A model generated the notes under the pieces. That model did no database searches. It was not told the DNA's origin and worked only from the letters and a program-made list of their open reading frames with translations. Source: Druceiella hillmani (Eukaryota > Arthropoda > Insecta > Lepidoptera > Hepialidae). Taken from it: a DNA stretch of 64,000 bases. A program made the translations under genes and the position numbers. The DNA lies in the NCBI GenBank assembly GCA_039881145.1, contig JAYKKI010000060.1, positions 4,154,501 through 4,218,500 of the forward strand, read 5' to 3'. Each line of letters starts with the position of its first letter. Position 1 is the first letter of the stretch. Below, in pieces: positions 25,419 to 36,949 of this stretch.

Positions 25419-26025
25419 GTCGCATCTGTTACGTTTCTAATATTTTTATTAAACTATTATTATTATAACTAGCGTGACCCGTGCAAAGTCTTCGCATTAT
25501 AAATTATTCAACTCAATTTAATAAATCAAAATTGATTGCAGGTATTCAATTCATTTCTAATTTTGCACACTGCTTATTACGTTTTTATTCCATTATGAAG
25601 CTCAGATGACAGATCAAACAAATATTTTACTAAAATTGAAATATAGAGGCGCAAGTATCAAAAGCATTGAGCTAAAGCGCCACTTTATTTATACGTGAGT
25701 GGATTTGAAATTAAACAAAAATTTTACCGACCGTCAATCATATTGACGTTGAGCCGTTAGATGGCAGCATTGCCGTTTTGTGTATATAATTATAATAATT
25801 AATTAATTTGCAAAAACAATAGCAATAATAAATTTTTTAGTTGTGGATGCCGGTAGAGCAAGCAATTATCTATAAAATGATATATAATTTATGTGGATTA
25901 GTTGTGAGGTTTTTTCTAAAAAGGGAGAGTAACATCTTAACCTTAGCGTATTAATATATATGATGATGATGATGATGATGATGATAATAGTTTAATAAAA
26001 ATATTAGAGACGTAACAGATGTGAC
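25419..26025. mobile_element. Non-autonomous terminal-inverted-repeat element, about 607 bp
   Basis: The left end GTCGCATCTGTTACGTTTCT AATATTTTTATTAAACTATT is matched in reverse by the right end (25985-26025) with about 3 differences over 42 bp. A trinucleotide run (ATT on the left, GAT/ATC on the right, 25960-25985) sits at the inner edge of the terminal repeat. The interior has no open frame. It contains ACTAGCGTGACCCGTGC near 25470 and TTAGATGGCAGC near 25758. The superfamily is not recognised. Confidence 0.6.
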
Positions 26026-26684
26026 AAGTATTAGTTTTCACTATATTTCTTAGTTCATATTTCACAGGCATAAGAAAACAACTTGATTGTCCATTTCTGT
26101 TTAATTTATTAATGTTAATCAAAAAAATTTTCTTTCATAATATTTACGAAATGCCGCTATCACAATTTTTTCCGATTTTGCACATGAATGACACTTTGAG
26201 AGACTTTTTGATACTTAGAGACTCGTATCTCGCGAAGGAGATACTGTAATTAAAAAAACCCTGTCAAGCATGAAGCAGAACTCGCACTACGAGGGCTCTC
26301 TACACATTTAGTTACTTGTAAATATTTCAGTGTACATATTATTTTTATTAAATTATTTACAAGTATTAATATACACCAGGTTATATATTGATGAGTGATC
26401 GAATTTTAAGGAGTGATTAAGAAACAGTAATGAAATCAGGTAATGAAAGAAAATGTTTTTTTTTCATTATACGATTTAAGTCACCGTTTCTTAATCGCTC
26501 GTTGAAATTTAGGCACTCATCAAAATGCAACCTAGTATAATTACAATATCTAAAGAATGATCGGATGGATGGTTGAGTGCCTTGAACCCGCAGTCTCGAA
26601 TGCTACCAACTCTATATGCAGTTTATGCACAATTAAATGAAACTACGTGATGTAGTTTTATTTCTACTTTCTTTAATTTCTTTA

Positions 26685-26725
26685 CCACGACCTAGGTTTC
26701 ATTGTATTACAACATCTTCAGGTGG
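26685..26725 (-). ncRNA. Hammerhead ribozyme motif, left arm of Penelope-like element
   Basis: In the minus-strand RNA: CCAC (stem I), CUGAAGA, U, GUUGU-AAU-ACAAU (stem II, closing pair a G-U wobble), GAAA, CCUAGG (stem III), UC at the cleavage site, GUGG (stem I). All core bases are present; only the stem II closing pair is weakened. Sense is the same as Hr96 transcription. Confidence 0.7.
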
Positions 26726-27829
26726 GCTATTAGCAAAGATTAACTCTTAGGAACAACCAACAGTATTTATATGTTTCAAACACAATAGCGGAAGCCTGGT
26801 TTGCGCGGATTTTTCCATTGCTTATGTTAGTGAGTTTATTGCAGGGGTGCAGTGTAGGTTGTATTACAGTCGTTACATTTAAGTTTATAGATACCACTTT
26901 TTTTATGTTTATCTATTTTTTCTTTATTATTAATAAGGGTTTTACCCATGTTATTTAAAGTACTATACGTACATGTTATATTATTTATATTTTTATTATT
27001 AGTTAAGAGTTTTCCTAATTTGAGTGGTAATTTATCACTCAAACTATGTACGGGATAGATTTATAGTAAATATTATTATTATGTATAAATGTAACGACTA
27101 GTGTATACATAGGTCAAACAGGAAGAGATTTTAATACAAGATATAAAGAACACATTGCCAGCTGGCGAAATAATAAACCAGACACTCTCATTTTGCTAAA
27201 CATCTCATTGAAAATAACCATCACCCTCATACTGATAATGCCCCCTATATATTACAGATAAATACAAAAGGTAATAAACTTAATATCCTAGAAACATTAG
27301 AAATAAACAGACTAAATTTAATATCATCATCCATTCTTAATATCTTCTAGATATAATATAAATATACAACATTGACACTATGGTACCCTGGAAATTGTTT
27401 CAGTACTAATACACATATAAATATAAGTATATATAATAAAAACAAAAAATTAAAAGAAATAAATAAATATATGAATACACAAAACCGGAGATATGTAGAA
27501 TTAGTGTATTACCTTGTCCTTACTTTCAAATACCCATGCTTTTGTATAAATATATTACCGATAATAACTTCCATTTAATTTTATTCCATACACCATAAAG
27601 TTTGCATTGTATAACCTCACATAATAACAACAATTGAATTTATTACCCTCACTAAAATACTGGTATATTGTATAACTCTCGGTAATATAATAAAACCTAC
27701 ACTGCGCCCCTGCAATAAACTCACTAACATAAGCAATGGAAAAAGTCTGCACAAACCAGGCTTCCGCTATTGTGTTTGAAACATATAAATGCTGTTGGTT
27801 GTTCCTAAGAGTTAATCTTTGCTAATATC

Positions 27830-27870
27830 CCACCTGAAGATGTTGTAATACAACGAAACCTAGGTTGTGG
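27830..27870 (+). ncRNA. Hammerhead ribozyme motif, right arm of Penelope-like element
   Basis: Plus strand: CCAC, CUGAAGA, U, GUUGU-AAU-ACAAC, GAAA, CCUAGG, UU, GUGG. The core is intact, but the base at the cleavage site is U instead of C, which is tolerated by hammerheads but usually slower. Confidence 0.7.
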
Positions 27871-27955
27871 TAAAGAAATTAAAGAAAGTAGAAATAATAC
27901 TACATCACGTAGTTTCATTTAATTGTGAATAATGAATTTCTACAAAATTAACGCC

Positions 27956-28365
27956 AAATATATTCATTATTTTACATCCTTTAAGAAAATTGAATTAAGG
28001 CCTTTTATTTTTTTAATGTTAATTACTAACTAAATTTACATTTAACAAATTACTGCCAAATATATTCATTATTTTACATCATTTAAGAAAATTGAATTAA
28101 GGTCTTTTATTTTTTTAATGTTAATTACTAACTAAATTTACATTTAACAAATTACTGCCAAATATATTCATTATTTTACATCATTTAAGAAAATTGAATT
28201 AAGGTCTTTTATTTTTTTAATGTTAATTACTAACTAAATTTACATTTAACAAATTACTGCCAAATATATTCATTATTTTACATCATTTAAGAAAATTGAA
28301 TTAAGGTCTTTTATTTTTTTAATGTTAATTACTAACTAAATTTACATTTAACAAATTACTAACTA
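27956..28365. repeat. Tandem array, 102-bp monomer, about 4 copies
   Basis: GCCAAATATATTCATTATTT recurs at 102-bp spacing (AAATATATTC at 27956, 28058, 28160 and 28262). The first copy begins within the terminal sequence of the adjoining Penelope-like arm (ACGCCAAATATATTCA), so the array is seeded by the element's end. Confidence 0.9.
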
Positions 28366-29521
28366 AATTTTATTCACGTTGTTGCAAAATATTTACCTAT
28401 AATTTATTTACAAAAATCAGTTTAATTATCAACAACATCCAAGTTGTTAATAACATTTTACGTGTATATGGAATTACATGGTCATATATATTTTGTTTTA
28501 ATTACACAATGACCATAAAATATAAAAATTATTTGGTATTTATAACTTTTTTAATGTGAAACAAATTCACCTTCCTATTCGCTGACAATAGGAATAAGAA
28601 ATAGATATGATACGAAGGATCACCTCACAATTTGACAATTACATGTCGCTCTGAAGATGCTGTGTTACTTTAGGACGTTTTATTTTTTAATATAAACAGA
28701 GGACAACGGCGTCCAGTATCTTATAAGCAAACGTACCTAGTTTGCCTTGAACATCTGACATATATCCATCACACATTTATGTACATTTAAATATATTTAA
28801 CTTATGGCATTCAAGAGAAGTCTGCAATTTATAACACGATCTGTAGTCCGAACAAACAAACCGAACGTTACCCGCCTGTGCATTTTAATGAAATGTACAA
28901 ACTTCATTACTACCTTACTAAGTATGAAATTACAAGTAACTTCTCATGGCAAAAATTTTCTATGAGAAACTAAAATTGATTACGCCATTTCAAGCAGCCA
29001 ATTTGTAGGGAGAAAACAATGTAACACTCTTCAGCTTATGGCCACATTCAGAATAAAAAAACTCAATGTATTATTCGAGCACTTCATATACTACACGCAC
29101 GCACGCACACATAAACCCACAGAATCATTGTGTTATAATAACAATCTTTACTGACTACCTGCCATTCTGCTCGTTATGATCTTGACAAAAAAATCTGATA
29201 AGGAGATAATTATAGCAGGATATTTATAGAAATAGTTGATGACATATTAATGCAAAACACGGAGGTAGTGATCCTTGATGTGTTTATTTGATTCACAATT
29301 TAACACCATTAATATATGTTCTTCTACAATTTCCTTTTTAGCCTATGGTCATCGAAAATGAAATCGTAAGAAAGTGAAGCAAAAGGCATAAAAATAGCAA
29401 AACTTATATTAGTAAGAGAACTTGGTAACAAAAAGAAAAATATACTTCAATTGTAATTAATATACATACGTATTTCAGTATAGTATATTTTTTTATACAT
29501 AGTATAGTATATTTTTTTTGC
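28366..29521. other. AT-rich non-coding stretch
   Basis: No gene seen. A short (ACGC)n/(AC)n run lies near 29094-29112. Confidence 0.4.
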
Positions 29522-31257
29522 GAATGAAAACCTTTACAATAAACTTGCTGAGGCTAAAAATGAGAAGGAAATTTTCAAAATTGCAAAATTCCGATGCAGG
29601 CAAACGAAGGACACTAAGCATAACAAGTATATAAGGAACTCGAGCGGTACGCTATTGACTGCAGATAGACATCAATGAGAGGTTGTTCGAATACTACGAG
29701 TTACTCACTGAAGAGTTTCCTCAGGAAACAATGTCAGACCTACCACCTACCCCTTAGAGTAACACCAGAATACTACATGGCCCCTTAGAGTAGCACCAGA
29801 AGTTAAAGAAGCACTAAAGAAAATGAAAAATGGAAAAGCAACTGGGCCTGATGAAATTCCTTCAGAACTTATGAAAATGGGGTGAGATATCACCATCGCA
29901 TGGCTGACTAACCTCTTTAACATCATACTAACAGAAGGCAAGATGCCTGATGACTGGAGGAAAAGTAATCTTATACCTTTCTTCAAAAACAAGGGTGACG
30001 TGGCGCACTGTGGGAACTATCGAGCGATTAAATTAAACTCACACACTTTAAAACTGTGGGAAGGTGTACTTGCTGGAAGACTTAGCAAAATAATAAAAAT
30101 TATGCCTAAACAGTGCGGATTCACCAGCGGTGTCGGTACAATAGACGCTATACATACTTTAAAAATTCTTAAGGAGAAGTACAAAGAGTGCAGAAAGAGG
30201 ACCTTCACCTGATCTTAATAGACCTTGAGAAAACCTTTGACTGGGTGCCAAGGAAACTCATATGGCAGGCCTTAAGATCACAACAGGTCCTAGAATAACT
30301 CATAGATCTCTTGAACGATATGTACTGTAATACCACCATCAAAGTGGTAAACGCAGCTGGTGTAGAAGCCGATTTCAAGGTCAGAGTGTGAGTCCATCAA
30401 GGCTCCACAATGAGCCCTATGCTCTTTAACCTAGTTATGAACTATGTCACAGACGACCACCCCCTGAACGTTTTTGTACACTGATGACATAGTACTAGTC
30501 ACTGAAACGGCAGAAGAAGCACAGTCGCAACTTAACGCATGGTGCACAGCGCTGGAGAGTAGGGGTCTAAGAGTGAGCAGGCTCACGACTGAATATGTGC
30601 ACTGTAACTTTTCAGGCACTAATATAACACAGCTTCAACAGTAACCATAGGTGGGGCTCCCCTTAAAAAAGTAGATCAGTTTAAATACCTTGCTTCAGTA
30701 ATTTCATGAAAAATGTACAATCGATGCCGATATTGAAAGCTGAATAACAACAGGATGGCTGAAGTGGAGAGAGTTGACTGGGGTCCTCTGTGACGCGAGA
30801 ATGCTAATGGAGATCAAAGGGAACATCTATAAAAATAGCAGCAAGACCGGCTCTTACATATGGGTCAGAATGCTAAGCGTTGTGCAAACCAGATGAACAG
30901 AGACTTAATGTAACCGAGATGAAAATGTTATTCTGGTCCAGGGGAGTCACCCTAAAAGACAAAGTCAGAAATAACTACATTAGGAGTACGTTCAAACTTG
31001 CCAATATAACATACAAATTGCAGGAGAACCACCTACGCTGGTATGGCCATGTTATGCGTAGAGAAGATGATTATATGACTAGAAAGTTTTTGGAAATCGC
31101 TCAACCAAAAAGGGGTCCAAGAGGCCAGCCAACGGTCTGGATGGGGAAAATTAAGGATGATATAAGGACTAGAGGACTCCAACCAGAATTGACACAACTA
31201 CACTCAGAATGGACAAATAGGATTAGGAGGGCCGACCCCAAGAGAAATGGGACCTAA
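29522..31257 (+). pseudogene. RTE-like LINE, 5'-truncated endonuclease-reverse transcriptase
   Basis: The plus strand reads NLYNKLAEAKNEKEIFKIAK (29528), KFRCRQTKDTKHNKYIRNSS, KEALKKMKNGKATGPDEIPS (29807), an open run from MPDDWRKSNLIPFF to GFTSGVGTIDAIHTLK (29943-30212), DLEKTFDWVPRKLIWQAL, QGSTMSPMLFNLVMNYVTD, the catalytic box FLYTDDIVLV (30474-30503), then a 125-codon C-terminal stretch to ADPKRNGT and a stop (30880-31257). The usual YADD box reads YTDD here. There are stops (for example TGA at about 29882 and in the segment before 30880) and frameshifts. The endonuclease domain is missing. The copy is fairly fresh: long frames survive. RTE assignment is from memory of closely similar insect proteins. 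Confidence 0.85.
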
Positions 31258-32172
31258 CAGCACGGGAGAAGAAGTATAGCATACTTTTTAATGTACTATA
31301 GTATTTTTTTTATATGTAGTTTTGTGCTTAGTAGCTTACCCTACCCAAAAAGTACTGCATAGATGTAGACGTTAGATTTAATAAATTCTAGATTTTAATT
31401 TATATAATTAAAATTTTATCAAATTAGCTTCATTTTTAGATCAGCAAACACATGACTAAAATTAATTACAAAGATAACTCACTTGAATCACTCTAAAATA
31501 TGTTCAAAACAGTTTCGGGTCAAATGTCAAAGTGGCAGTGCTGGTGAAATGCCGAAAACGGCCAATAAACACCGCTGAGGTTAACAGAGCAGGAAAGTTT
31601 ATCTCTTATGTAGATTACAAAAGGAAGTTTATGATATCATTGAAAAGCTTATGAATAAACATAATGCGTGTCAAATTATTGAGAAAATTGGAAAGATATA
31701 CAAATACAGACATAAAAATTTACATAATTGCCGACTATATAAAATACATTAATACGTATTATGACTTGAGATATAGTAATTATTTTATTATACTAACATA
31801 AAGATATTTGACTTCTTGAAACTCCAAAGTGAAAAGTTTGTACTTCTGAACTATATTTTGTGGTGTAGTTCTCACTGAAATCTACAAGAATGAGCACATC
31901 GTATTCGGACATATTATCTTTAAATTTCTTCATAGCAGCATACAGATGAATAATATTCGTGTCATGATTTAAGAAGATAGGAACAAATTAATTAAATTGC
32001 CACGATGACAATTATTTTAAAAAGTTCTGTTCACATACATTTTCCTACTTTATAACATTAACGTTTATATAGATGTCGAATTCTCCATAAACTACTTTTA
32101 GGTCTTACCATTTTTAATATTTGCAAGTTATACAGTCTTCACTGTATTTACTTCCAAAAATTTATAAATTTA
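31258..32172. other. AT-rich non-coding stretch
   Basis: No gene or repeat recognised. Confidence 0.4.
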
Positions 32173-32796
32173 TTAACCGTTGGAGTGCCGACGAGCGCCA
32201 TCGTGCTCGTGCGCGTACTAACTACATTTGCCACGAACGCGATGGCGCTCGCGAAATCATAGTTGCTGTTTAGCGCGTCGTAGGGGAGGTCGCTCGCACG
32301 CATCACAAATTTTTTATCTTTCTACACGTTACATAAAGTTCAAATTATAATATTATTAGTAATTACAATATAAAAATTTTTAACTCATAATGTCGGAATA
32401 CGAAAATAATTCTAGTGAAGATGATCGTTTTTCAAGTTGTGAAGAAAGTGATAGTGGGAGTGACATTGTGGTGCGCTCACAATTTGGCGTAATGCAAATT
32501 TTGAGTGATAGTGATAATAGTGACGATAACAATTATTTTGCTGATACGGAGGATGTACCGGACTGCGAAAATACGATGTGACCTTGATTTCAGTATTTGT
32601 TATAGTTTTTGTTCACAATATATATTTCCCTAATTTTCTTTGTATTTTATTATCCTTGTACAAGTTTTTATTAAGAAAACACTGAAAAAATGATTAAAAT
32701 TGGATGATTTTTGGAAGAGATACAGTTTTTTTTCGAGACAAGAAATGGCATTTTTAAGTATATATGAGTAAAAAACCATGGCACTAAAACGTTTAA
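32173..32796 (+). mobile_element. Deletion derivative of a piggyBac-like transposon, 624 bp
   Basis: Left end TTAA-CCGTTGGAGTGCCGACGAG; right end, in reverse, TTAA-ACGTTTTAGTGCCATGG, so the terminal repeat is CCGTTnnAGTGCC with one change at the right tip. It contains one short open frame (32390-32581, 63 codons) that starts MSEYENNSSEDDRFSS and is rich in Asp, Glu and Ser, like the acidic N-terminus of piggyBac transposases. The frame ends in a stop where the catalytic part has been deleted. GC-rich subterminal CGCTCGT words occur at 32195-32300. Confidence 0.8.
32390..32581 (+). pseudogene. Truncated acidic N-terminus of piggyBac-like transposase
   Basis: The 63-residue frame carries acidic clusters (SSEDD, EESDSGSD, SDSDNSDD, ADTEDVPD) and has no catalytic DDD domain. 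It sits wholly inside the 624-bp element. The stop after CENTM is shared with the shorter copy at 17802-18235, so the truncation predates both insertions and the element must have been moved by a transposase made elsewhere. Confidence 0.65.
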
Positions 32797-33059
32797 TACA
32801 GTAATTATGTTATATTTATGAAAAGCTTGAATTAATCGGTTAAAATTAGCATGTATTAATTATATTATAGTTATAATTAGCACACATAAACAAATATTAT
32901 GTTCCAGTATGTTTGGTTTGACAATCCAAAACGTACATTGGCAAAATGCGTTGCAAGATATATTTCCATTTTGTTTAACGTATATTTTATGTAGCATCTT
33001 CGTAGTCATTAATAAATATTTATCTTTTCTGGTTATTTACGTACAGAAATTATTTTACT

Positions 33060-33190
33060 AGGAAAATTTATCTACAATTAAATGAGACTATGTGATGACA
33101 TTATTTCCACTTTCTTTAAATTCTTTACCATGACCTAGGTTTCGTTGTATTACAACATCTTCAGGTAGCAAAGATTAACCACTTAGTTCC
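33060..33190 (-). repeat. Solo arm of the hammerhead repeat family
   Basis: A single arm (CAATTAAATGAGACTATGTG ... ATCTTCAGGTAGCAAAG) with no inverted partner nearby, ending in the same AGCAAAGATTAAC as the Penelope-like copy. Confidence 0.8.
33128..33168 (-). ncRNA. Hammerhead ribozyme motif, core intact, stem I weakened
   Basis: In minus-strand RNA: CUAC, CUGAAGA, U, GUUGU-AAU-ACAAC, GAAA, CCUAGG, UC, AUGG. Core, stem II, stem III and the cleavage C are intact. Stem I (CUAC/AUGG) has one mismatch at its base and one wobble. Sense matches Hr96 transcription. Confidence 0.65.
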
Positions 33191-33677
33191 ACTGTATTAA
33201 TTTCCTCAGGTAGGCTTTTGCATATTTCCTTCTACAGAACCTAGATGTGATATCACATAGCTAAGTTATAATATGTGTACTATGCAATTTACAAAACGCT
33301 CTATGCGACGCACGAAACCTTTACAAATGAAACGCGTCGTCAACATATACTCACTCTTAAGTCATCTCAAAAGCTATACTTCTCATAATTTCTTATTACA
33401 ATTATCTTGCTTTTTCTCTTATATCATGTTCTTAATTTCTAGTAAGTACATGTCATATAAGTATTAATATTCGTGTATTTGTCCGTAAGTCCATACATAT
33501 TAGGGTAGAATGAAAAATTTTTTTTTCAATTATCATGAAATATAAAAATTCACCTTATGGGCACATTTGATATTGAAGAAAATATTTTTGGTCTAATTTT
33601 ACATTTACAGATATCTCTGGAGTGTTGAAACTGGTGTTGCATTTAGTTGCTGGTGTTGCATACAGTTTGGATATTTG

Positions 33678-34115
33678 TTACCTAATAATTCTGCAACTAA
33701 GTAATATATCACTACCAAATTTGACGTGGACATATTTTGTGCAGCAGCTTAATATTTCAACTATCTATTATCCGTGACTTCACACACATGGATTAATACT
33801 ACCACAAATAGTATGTGTTTGCTACCAAATAATTCTGCAATTAAGCAACTAAATTTCATCACTACTAAATTTTACGTGCATATATTTCGTGCAGAGGAGT
33901 TATATTTCGGCTATGTATTACCTGTGGTTTTGCACATATGAAATATCACTGCTGCAAATAGTACGTTTGATACCCAATAAATCTGCAACTAAGCAACGCA
34001 TCACTACCAAATTTTACGTGCATATATATCATGTAGCAGAGTAATACTTAGGCTATGTATTATCCGTCGCTTTGCACACGTGGAATATTACTTCCAGAAA
34101 TAGTATGTTTTGATG
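33678..34115. repeat. Three diverged tandem copies of about 146 bp
   Basis: TCTGCAA marks copies at 33690, 33833 and 33981, each followed by ATCACTAC(C/T)AAATTT and by CTATNTATTANCNGTNNNTT, ending in AAATAGTA. Similarity is about 75-80%, so this is an old array. Confidence 0.75.
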
Positions 34116-35631
34116 TTTATTACTCAATAGTACGTCTGGCTTTTTATAAAACTTGGTACAAACATAGTTTATGATTGGAACTAACAAATTAGTTGCATTT
34201 AACCTGAGAAATAATATTATTCATGTAGAATGAAACTTGGTGTTTTTGGTCAATAATAAAATTTTAGTATTGTATCAAGTCATTACGTGGTGCAACATAT
34301 ATAACCAAGGATTTAACATTATACACGTTGCGATGGTGTCATTGGGTTAGAGACGGACCCCAATCAAATATCTACATCAATGATGCTGCGAGTAAAAAGT
34401 TGGTAATTTATATTTTTAAGCTCTTTTATATCAGGGGTACTATAAAGTTAGACTAGAAATATTTTTCTGTTATTATATGAGGCGATAAGGTGACTTTCTT
34501 AAGTATTCTGCCACACTAAAGATAAAATTTCTGTTTCAATCTACCCTAACATATGTATGCATATGTATATTCGTTTGAAATGTGTGTCTCACTAAGTGAA
34601 GCAAGATCCAGTTTAAAAAAAATGCCACACGCAAATTTGGAAACCACTTTTAACCACCTCTAACTTAGTACTTGTGTGGTATAAAGGTTTATAACTTTAT
34701 GGTAACAATTTTGAAATATAGAATTACAAATATCACAAAAATATATTTAATAAATCCTGAAATATGCTCTATCACCACTGCTTCTGCTATAGTTAGCAAC
34801 ACAGATTTTCATTTCAGAAATTCATTTTGAGAAAAATATTGGGAAAAAATTTTCAAAACAAAATGGCGCTTTATCAGTTAAAAAGGACCCCAAAATTGCA
34901 TACGTACTTTTATCGTGATCATTCTCCATTCAATGGCGTTAATGGTACAAGTACAGAAATGAAGTAACAACTACACTAATACAATACATGCCTTTGTGAG
35001 CAAAGCTGCCATCAGCAGTCAAACAACAGTAGCAGTAGGCATTACAATAGCAATTCCTTTTAAATATTCCAAATAAAATAAAATAAGTTTTAGATGGTAA
35101 CATGCTCTATAAGCCCACTTTCATTTTACAAAATATGTTCACCCTAGTGTTATGTGTAATATGCATATTTTTTATTTTCATGAACTCGCAAATATACGAC
35201 TAATATATCTTCAATGCACTTTAATTCTTGTCATTACACAGTCTTTCGCCCATAAATATTTAAATATATATATTTGTATACATAATGAGAATTTTTTAAA
35301 ATTTCTAGAATTTCTGGGAAACTTCACAAAGTTATATCTTTACTACTATTATATTAGCAGATATTTTTCTAATTTAAAACCAGCATGTTTATATTTTGAT
35401 GCTATCTATTCTTTGCCAAACAGATGGCTATGGCTAGTCGATAATAATGATGCATATATTACTAACAATTAGTGTCATAAGAGATTTAGTTATAAATTGT
35501 TTATTCTTTCGAAACTTGTATTATTTATTAGCCAGGCTAATATATATAAGCAAAATGTTACAAATAATGCCTTTATTATTCATATAACTGTGTACATATA
35601 TACAGTTGTAACAAACACATGTCTATTATTG
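34116..35631. other. AT-rich non-coding stretch
   Basis: No gene supported. The open frames here have no recognisable motif and reflect low GC content. Confidence 0.4.
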
Positions 35632-35725
35632 AATATATTTGTCGTTAATTTTGTAGAAATTCATTATTCACAATTAAAGTAAAATACGTGATATAGTATT
35701 ATTTCTACTTTATTTAAATTCTTTA

Positions 35726-35766
35726 CCACGACCCAGGTTTCGTTGTATTACAACATCTTCAGGTGG
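35726..35766 (-). ncRNA. Near-intact hammerhead ribozyme motif, sense to Hr96 pre-mRNA
   Basis: In minus-strand RNA: CCAC (stem I, 35763-35766), CUGAAGA (35756-35762), U, GUUGU-AAU-ACAAC (5-bp stem II), GAAA (35738-35741), CCUGGG (stem III with a 2-nt loop once the A-U pair is counted), UC (cleavage after C, 35730), GUGG (stem I, 35726-35729). All conserved core bases are present and stems I and II pair perfectly. Stem III is very short, as is typical of hammerheads in Penelope-like elements, which may act as dimers. One extra U sits between the core and stem II. Confidence 0.8.
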
Positions 35767-35846
35767 GAAATTAGCAAAAATCTTTACTGATTTCCCACCT
35801 GAAGATGTAATACACCGAAACCTAGCTAGAGATTTTTCGTAATTTC

Positions 35847-35887
35847 CCACCTGAAGATGTTGTAATACAACGAAACCTAGGTTGTGG
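35847..35887 (+). ncRNA. Hammerhead ribozyme motif, U at cleavage site
   Basis: CCAC, CUGAAGA, U, GUUGU-AAU-ACAAC, GAAA, CCUAGG, UU, GUGG. It is intact except that the cleavage-site base is U (35883). It lies in the arm opposite to 35726-35766, so the two can pair with each other instead of folding. Confidence 0.72.
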
Positions 35888-36093
35888 TAAATAATTTAAA
35901 TAAAGTAGAAATAATACTACATCACGTTGTTTCATTTAGTTGTGTCTATTATTGTTCATAATGGTAAGTTTGTGCATCAAATTGAGTAGAAGATGTTAAC
36001 TTAATGACAACTCTCGATCATTGCTGAAAAAAATATTTTTTAGAGAAACATGCTTCAAATATACGCTGAACGAATAACACATGAATTTTTTAT

Positions 36094-36229
<136 letters not shown>

Positions 36230-36949
36230 AATACATATAGAGCAATTTTTATTTTAACAATCGTAAAATTAAATCAGAACACCCATTTGTGAAACAACCG
36301 ACATGTTTACAATGAACCATAACATATCAATTATATCAGAATTTAAAAACACGGCTTTTATCATGGACTTACTAATATAAAGTTTACACATAACTGATTG
36401 ATGCGTGTCATTGAAACATTCTTCATATGGAACGATGTAAATGCAAGTATCATGTGTTTACGGTAAGTAAAATAAATTTATATTGTGCAATCTCACGCGT
36501 AAATAGCGTTATTTAATGATATCATATATATATATGATACGAAGTGAATAATGATAATATAAGAAATTGACGTTAATGCAAGAAAAAAAAGTATATCGAT
36601 ACTGTTTTTGTTATATCTCTTTACCTGAAAATTGTACAGCAATAAGTTATAATTATTATCTAAAATAAATATTCGATTTGGGTAGTAAGTTTTGTTCCTA
36701 ACCTACCAAATATGTTAAATTATATGTTTTGCCATATTAAGAACAAATACGCAAGTTTTGGACTCTACAGACAAATATTAATATAGATATTGTAATTGTA
36801 GTAATAAATATTATTACTGACTAAAAATTATTGGTTTTTATATGACAGAAATATTACGCTATCGTTAAGTTATAAATTTTTATATATATTAATTCGTACC
36901 GTGAATCTATTATTTATACCAAATTATAGCCGTTACGTGGGCTTTAGTG

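Larger units (their letters stand above)
26630..27965. mobile_element. Rearranged Penelope-like element with inverted hammerhead arms and split GIY-YIG domain
   Basis: Inverted arms of about 240 bp (26630-26870 and 27690-27950) both carry the hammerhead family sequence and the shared TTAACTCTTAGGAACAACCA and CGGAAGCCTGG blocks. Between them, the minus strand (27042 down to about 26870) encodes the start of a GIY-YIG module, SGIYKLKCNDCN. The plus strand (about 27085-27350) encodes its continuation, VYIGQTGRDFNTRYKEHI, then frame-shifted H..KHLIENNH. The two halves are therefore in opposite orientations. They share AAATGTAACGACT at the junction, as expected from a template switch or inversion. 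GIY-YIG endonuclease plus hammerhead-bearing terminal repeats is the known signature of Penelope-like elements. Confidence 0.8.
35632..35945. repeat. Fold-back repeat with two well-preserved hammerheads and one partial
   Basis: The left arm (35632-35775) and inverted right arm (about 35835-35945) are close complements, and a third, partial ribozyme block lies at about 35793-35830. The outer end TTGAATATATTTGTCGTTAA matches the ends of the other copies. Confidence 0.85.

Noticed and set aside
28645..28690. CTGAAGATGCTGTG resembling the ribozyme core
   Set aside because: No GAAA, no stem II and no flanking arm sequence of the family.
35794..35830. Third ribozyme-like block in the 35.7-kb fold-back
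   Set aside because: Stem II is shortened and the stem III/cleavage block reads CCUAGCUAG, so it cannot form the standard fold; treated as a partial copy.
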